This document shows positions 6,193-8,781 of a stretch of DNA of 8,781 nt, piece after piece. The DNA comes from JBGPIK01 sp041484845. GTDB lineage: Bacteria > Desulfobacterota > Binatia > UBA9968. Position numbers and translations under genes: made by a program. Each line of letters opens with the position of its first letter. Positions within the stretch are counted from its first letter, which is position 1. Under the pieces are notes generated by a model. That model had not been told where the DNA came from. It searched no databases and saw nothing but the letters and a program-made list of their open reading frames with translations. Where the stretch lies: the NCBI GenBank assembly GCA_041484845.1, contig JBGPIK010000296.1:1-8781 (forward strand), written 5' to 3'.

Positions 6193-6297
6193 TCAGCGCG
6201 ACGCGGATCCTGCGAAATGGTGATGGTGGTTCCAGTGGCAACCGGTAACCGTTACCAGCCCTACCGTCAACAATGCCAACAGCACTAATGTCTTCAT
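6193..6297 (-). CDS. 34-residue His-rich lipoprotein
   Basis: This is a very short but well-supported gene. From ATG at 6297 the product is a lipoprotein signal (MKTLVLLALLTVGLVTVTGC) with the lipobox VTGC, followed by a mature part of only 15 residues, the lipidated Cys plus HWNHHHHFAGSASR. GGAGGA lies four bases before the start. The signal sequence and lipobox imply lipidation by Lgt, cleavage by Lsp and anchoring to a membrane facing the periplasm. The HWNHHHH cluster could bind metal, but this is inference. A promoter-like signal identical in form to that of the ECF sigma gene lies 50 bases upstream, so it is probably part of that regulon. It might be read as a stray frame, but RBS, signal, lipobox and promoter together argue against that. 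Confidence 0.7.
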   Translation of the reverse strand: MKTLVLLALLTVGLVTVTGCHWNHHHHFAGSASR

Positions 6298-6346
6298 TGT
6301 CTCCTCCAATTTGGGTCCAGTTTCTCTACTAGATTCACCCCATTTG

Positions 6347-6373
6347 GACGTACACTCTATGACATTGTTAATG
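6347..6373 (-). promoter_or_regulatory. ECF-type promoter of the small lipoprotein gene
   Basis: Read on the minus strand, CATTAAC (6373-6367) is followed by 16 bases and CGTC (6350-6347). The AAC at -35 and CGT at -10 with this spacing is the usual ECF sigma signature. The same CATTAAC-N16-CGTC precedes the ECF sigma gene at 8381-8407. The leader to the ATG at 6297 would be about 40 bases. Confidence 0.6.
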
Positions 6374-6565
6374 GACTAGCGTTGCGTAGTGCGTCCGGCG
6401 GGTGCGGATAGAATGAAACAAACGGGAACGCGCTCAACCCCTGAGCAGGCAGGTGCCGCTCGCGATCGTTTTAACTAACGTGCGCTTGGAAAGAGATACA
6501 GACAATTACAAAATGAGTGGACTTAGCCGGATTTCTCACAGTGAGAGGAAAACGGATGCCACTGT

Positions 6566-6744
6566 GTCGATCGAGAGGCGAGATCGGAAGAGTGAGGCAC
6601 GGATTCGAACAGTTCAATGCCGTGTTTGGTGCTCGTTCGGCGCACGCGCTTTGCCTCAGGGGTTCACTCTAGCAACTCAGTTTGCGGGCTGCTCCAAGGC
6701 ACAGCCTCATTGCCTCGCTCTGGAGAACTCGCCTCTCGATCGAC
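6566..6744. repeat. 34-bp inverted repeat enclosing 111 bp, MITE-like or structured RNA
   Basis: The left arm 6566-6599 and the right arm 6711-6744 are inverted copies. The outer 17 bases (GTCGATCGAGAGGCGAG and its complement) are perfect, and 12 of the inner 17 match, so 29 of 34 positions pair. The enclosed 111 bp has no gene. Flanking bases show no target-site duplication I can see. It could be the eroded end-to-end relic of a small non-autonomous transposon, or a long-stem RNA. Confidence 0.6.
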
Positions 6745-6759
6745 TCCGATGTGGGAAAC

Positions 6760-6783
6760 GCGGTTAGGTCGCGGACAAACCGC
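6760..6783 (-). terminator. hairpin after the DUF3106 gene
   Basis: GCGGTT and AACCGC (6783-6778 / 6765-6760 on the minus strand) form a 6-bp stem two bases past the TAA of the DUF3106 gene. The loop can fold further (GTC-CGC-GAC), and GTTTCCC follows. It is a plausible but weak end of the sigma operon. Confidence 0.3.
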
Positions 6784-6785
6784 AG

Positions 6786-7157
6786 TTAATCGTCGTTACG
6801 GTCGTTTGAACCGCGTGACCTTTTACCGTTGGACTGTTCGCGCAGTTGACGCTGTTCCTTAGGCGAGAGCCTGTGCAACTCGTCGTAGCGTTTGCGCAGC
6901 TTGTCGCGCTGGTCCGGTGGAAGACTGCGCCAGCGATCCCATTCTCCCTGCAGATGCTCTTTGTCTTGCGGCGGGAGATTCTGCCAACGCTGGTAGTTGC
7001 GCAGAACGTTTTCCCGCTCCTTGGGGCTCAAGTTGCGCCAGTTGTCCGCGCCGTCCAAGGCCCAGCTAGAACTCGGCAGCAAAACGACCAGGCAAAAACC
7101 TCCAATACCTATAGCAAGTCTTAACCGCCGCATGGCTCTATTTAATTGTGCGATCAT
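6786..7157 (-). CDS. exported DUF3106 repeat protein
   Basis: This is the third gene of the sigma operon, encoding a secreted or periplasmic protein of 123 residues. After a signal peptide (core IGIGGFCLVVLLP, likely cleaved after SSSWA near residue 33) come four tandem 18-residue repeats at 39-56, 57-74, 75-92 and 93-108. The pattern is xWxxLPPxxRxxLxxxYxR, as in RWRSLPPDQRDKLRKRYD. The tail is charged and Asn/Asp/Arg-rich (110-123). This is the DUF3106 pattern: short amphipathic helices that may fold like the metal- or misfolded-protein-sensing CpxP/ZraP group, although that likeness is my inference. The ATG at 7157 has no clear ribosome-binding site. The ATG at 7133 gives a more typical signal peptide (MRRLRLA) and may be the true start. 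The gene follows the anti-sigma gene by 50 bp and is likely co-transcribed and under the same sigma factor. Confidence 0.8.
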   Translation of the reverse strand: MIAQLNRAMRRLRLAIGIGGFCLVVLLPSSSWALDGADNWRNLSPKERENVLRNYQRWQNLPPQDKEHLQGEWDRWRSLPPDQRDKLRKRYDELHRLSPKEQRQLREQSNGKRSRGSNDRNDD

Positions 7158-7207
7158 AAATCCCGATTCGCCGTCACTACAACCAATTAATTCGTGCCGA
7201 GTATCTG

Positions 7208-7750
7208 CTAGAGTTGTTGAACCCGGGTTGAAGCCTGATGTGTTCCTTCCATTTTTTCAAGATCGCCCAATGATTCCAATAGGTCCATGGACTCAAAAAA
7301 TTCCATTTTGCTAGCGTCGGCGAGAATTTCTTGAGGAATCTTAACCTGCTGACTCGGATTCAACTGAAAGTTCCATCCGCTCTTGCCGTACACCAACACC
7401 ACCGCCAATACGGCCACCGCGACCGTCCCGAATGCGGGAATCAGCCATACATGCATCGGCGCGAAGAGATTCCGCCACCACGAAACGCGCGCTCCCTGCG
7501 CCGCTAGTTTTTCAACCGTTTCTTTATAGTAGTTCTGCCAGAAATCCGCCGGCAATTGCTTTGGCTTGGCCATCTGGGGTAACAGCCTGTGCAGATCGTC
7601 CATAAAACGGCGGCAGTCGAAACAATCCCGGCAATGGCTTTCGACTCGGCGGCGATCTGATTCCTCGACATCTCCGTAATAATAGAGGACCAAGTCCGCT
7701 TCAAATGCCCTGCATGCGGATTGCAGCTTATGACTGACTTCCTTCATCAT
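7208..7750 (-). CDS. membrane anti-sigma factor with ZAS zinc-binding motif
   Basis: This single-pass inner-membrane regulator (180 residues) is predicted to hold the ECF sigma factor inactive. The N-terminal cytoplasmic part has YYYGD (about 23-27) and then H39-x3-C43-x2-C46, with an extra Cys40: the zinc-containing anti-sigma signature in the context HCRDCFDC. One membrane segment follows at about 100-122 (VWLIPAF to VVLVYG). The periplasmic tail is acidic, with FFESMDLLESLGDLE near the end, a region often seen in anti-sigma factors that sit beside DUF3106 genes. I chose the ATG at 7750 because AGGGGG lies six bases before it. A TTG frame overlapping the sigma gene (7768) is longer but lacks such support, and the next codon (7747) is also ATG. 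The gene starts ten bases past the sigma stop, so translation is probably coupled. Confidence 0.85.
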   Translation of the reverse strand: MMKEVSHKLQSACRAFEADLVLYYYGDVEESDRRRVESHCRDCFDCRRFMDDLHRLLPQMAKPKQLPADFWQNYYKETVEKLAAQGARVSWWRNLFAPMHVWLIPAFGTVAVAVLAVVLVYGKSGWNFQLNPSQQVKIPQEILADASKMEFFESMDLLESLGDLEKMEGTHQASTRVQQL

Positions 7751-7760
7751 AACTTTCCCC

Positions 7761-8342
7761 CTACACAAACTCGACCAGGCTCTGCCGGAGCGCGGCCACG
7801 GCTCGATGCAAGTAGACCCGTACGGTCCCTTCCGTTGTTTTCATCACTTTAGCGATATCCGTTATCGAAAGCCCCTGATGGTTACGCAACAGAAACGCGG
7901 TGCGCTGGTTCTTGGGCATTGCATCCAAGGTTTTATCGACCCGACGTATAGTTTCCCCGGCCATGGCTTCCTGATCCGGCGTTGACGAAGCATCCGTCAA
8001 CTCGATCGGCTCTGAAACACCATCTGCCTCTCTCTCGAGGCGTTCCCAGATTACCCGTCCCTTGCGCCGCGTATAGTCCAAACAAAGATTCACTACAAGT
8101 CGATAAAACCAGGTATAGAAGCTAGAGCGCCCGTCAAATTGCTTAATACGTGAAAAAGCTCGCAAAAAAGCATCCTGCGAAAGGTCTTTGGCCTCTTCTG
8201 TGTTATGAGAAAAATCCAAAGCGATGCGAAAGGCCTTTTCCATGTAACGCTGGATCAGAATCTCGAAGTACTGCCCTTCGCCCTTTTGACAGAGGGCCAC
8301 CAGTGCTTCGTCTCTCAATTCTTGAGCGTTTTCCGGTACCAT
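7761..8342 (-). CDS. ECF-family RNA polymerase sigma factor
   Basis: This alternative sigma factor of the RpoE type has 193 residues from the chosen start. Region 2 contains FRIALDFSHNTEEAKDLSQDAFLRAF and the promoter-melting part YTWFYRLVVNLCLDYTRRK. A linker rich in Glu, Ser and Asp leads to region 4 (MPKNQRTAFLLRNHQGLS to TTEGTVRVYLHRAVAALRQSL), the helix-turn-helix that reads the -35 element. The frame stays open back to 8504, but I take the ATG at 8342. The protein then begins as ECF factors do (LRDEALVALCQKGEGQYFE), and an ECF-type promoter lies at 8381-8407, inside the longer frame, so the longer start could not be translated from that transcript. There is no strong Shine-Dalgarno. It heads a three-gene operon with its anti-sigma and a DUF3106 protein and is probably autoregulated. 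Confidence 0.92.
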   Translation of the reverse strand: MVPENAQELRDEALVALCQKGEGQYFEILIQRYMEKAFRIALDFSHNTEEAKDLSQDAFLRAFSRIKQFDGRSSFYTWFYRLVVNLCLDYTRRKGRVIWERLEREADGVSEPIELTDASSTPDQEAMAGETIRRVDKTLDAMPKNQRTAFLLRNHQGLSITDIAKVMKTTEGTVRVYLHRAVAALRQSLVEFV

Positions 8343-8380
8343 TGAATGCCGTCGAACAACTGACGCGCTATATCTGGTTA

Positions 8381-8407
8381 GACGCTGGCAATTGAAAAAG
8401 GTTAATG
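8381..8407 (-). promoter_or_regulatory. ECF-type autoregulatory promoter of the sigma operon
   Basis: On the minus strand CATTAACC (8407-8400) is followed, 16 bases after the AAC, by CGTC (8384-8381), with TAA next. The run of five T after AACC is also typical of ECF -35 regions. The start of transcription would be near 8375, giving a leader of about 33 bases before the ATG at 8342. Confidence 0.65.
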
Positions 8408-8583
8408 TGCCTGAAGAGTCCAGCAGATTAAACCGAAAAAGCCTAAATCTCGATGCTTTTCCGGAGCTTGAGAAGGCAAGAGCGAGCGACACTGGCCGAA
8501 TCACTCGACCAGGCAGTTCTTCCCCTGCCCAAGCGATAGCCTCAGAGCGAACGGCTAAGTTCTTGATTCGGTGGACCCCACTT

Positions 8584-8617
8584 CCGTTCGTGGTGAGCCC
8601 AGTCGAACCATGAACGG
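8584..8617. repeat. REP-like palindromic element
   Basis: CCGTTCGTGGT (8584-8594) and ACCATGAACGG (8607-8617) form an 11-bp stem with one G.T pair around the 12-base loop GAGCCCAGTCGA. From memory, palindromes of this form (a GTTC-TGGTGAGCCC-GTCGAACCA-GAAC core) are dispersed between genes in many environmental genomes. Here it lies about 48 bp past the stop of the minus-strand gene at the right edge and could also act as its 3' end structure. Confidence 0.6.
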
Positions 8618-8664
8618 AGTCTTCACACGCTCTGGCGCTCAGCTCTACCGATTGTCTGTAAGGA

Positions 8665-8781
8665 TCAGTCGCGTATTCCGGTGATTTTGATACTGCCGTG
8701 CTTGGACTTGTATTTGCGGTTCAAGTGGATGATCACTCCCGTGAGACCCTCGATGACATAGGCATTGGTGGCCGGACCCCC
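8665..8781 (-). CDS. C-terminal end of a gene cut by the right window edge
   Basis: The minus strand is open from the right edge to TGA at 8667-8665, giving 38 residues that include NAYVIEGLTGVIIHLNRKYK and end in SIKITGIRD. The alternating hydrophobic pattern reads as beta-rich protein and is likely a real C-terminus, but the family is not recognisable from so short a piece. It is in the same orientation as the sigma operon and separated from it by about 320 bp that hold a REP-like palindrome and the sigma promoter, so it belongs to a separate transcription unit. Confidence 0.5.
   Translation of the reverse strand, partial: GGPATNAYVIEGLTGVIIHLNRKYKSKHGSIKITGIRD

Larger units (their letters stand above)
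6298..6785. other. gene-free stretch between the lipoprotein and DUF3106 genes
   Basis: Apart from the lipoprotein promoter (6347-6373), a 13-base palindrome TCTCACAGTGAGA (6534-6546) and the long inverted repeat 6566-6744, I see no gene. The plus-strand frame through 6453-6767 has no ribosome-binding site, is rich in Arg, Ser and Cys and crosses the inverted repeat, so I regard it as noncoding. Confidence 0.5.

Noticed and set aside
6581..6592. AGATCGGAAGAG, identical to the start of a common Illumina adapter
   Set aside because: The match ends after 12 bases (T follows instead of C) and the sequence continues without break, so chance is likely. Since it lies in one arm of the inverted repeat, read support is worth a look, but I do not call it contamination.
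6453..6767. Plus-strand reading frame of 104 codons
   Set aside because: It has no ribosome-binding site, an odd composition rich in Arg, Ser and Cys, and crosses both arms of the inverted repeat.
8343..8504. N-terminal extension of the sigma factor by 54 residues
   Set aside because: The extra residues do not resemble an ECF N-terminus, and the ECF-type promoter lies inside this stretch; ATG at 8342 is the better start.
1..8781. CRISPR array or insertion sequence
   Set aside because: I found no regularly spaced repeats and no transposase or integrase reading frame; the repeats present occur as isolated pairs.

Overview
The window looks like accessory chromosome from a GC-moderate, Gram-negative, probably soil or sediment bacterium of the Deltaproteobacteria / Methylomirabilota / Rokubacteria kind. 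This is inferred from an ECF sigma factor with a ZAS anti-sigma and a DUF3106 partner, from exported NMT1-type binding proteins, and from a lipobox lipoprotein. No ribosomal or other phylogenetic marker is present, so the assignment is loose.

Layout. Positions 1-184 may hold the tail of a plus-strand gene cut by the window edge. A decayed tRNA-Leu-like sequence (219-314) follows, and a direct repeat of about 175 bp starts in its 3' end (306-478, second copy 1979-2154). The two copies bracket a single-gene module encoding a class II Fic AMP-transferase with an N-terminal DUF4172-type domain (596-1714). A second, unrelated direct repeat of about 85 bp (2283-2365 and 3453-3535) brackets a gene for a small exported protein of unknown function (2621-3166), which is followed by two strong hairpins. 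Then come the decayed 3' end of an ABC-type substrate-binding protein gene (about 3604-3751), an intact paralogue (3785-4771) and, 19 bp later, a full-length homologue of the glycine/sarcosine/betaine reductase component B proprotein GrdE/PrdA (4791-6095). That protein appears to have Thr where the family has the pyruvoyl-forming Cys, and no other reductase component is nearby.

The right third is on the minus strand. It carries an ECF sigma factor (7761-8342), its ZAS-type membrane anti-sigma factor (7208-7750) and a periplasmic DUF3106 protein made of four 18-residue repeats (6786-7157). A separate 34-residue His-rich lipoprotein gene lies downstream (6193-6297). The sigma gene and the lipoprotein gene are both preceded by the same promoter-like signal, CATTAAC-N16-CGTC, in the AAC/CGT form typical of ECF sigma factors. 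This suggests an autoregulated envelope-stress regulon that includes the tiny lipoprotein. Between the lipoprotein gene and the DUF3106 gene lies an unexplained 34-bp inverted repeat (6566-6599 / 6711-6744). The window ends with a palindromic REP-like element (8584-8617) and the 3' end of another minus-strand gene.

The most noteworthy items are the shared ECF promoter with its lipoprotein target, the solitary GrdE-like protein lacking the pyruvoyl Cys and coupled to a binding protein, and the two repeat-bracketed single-gene modules.
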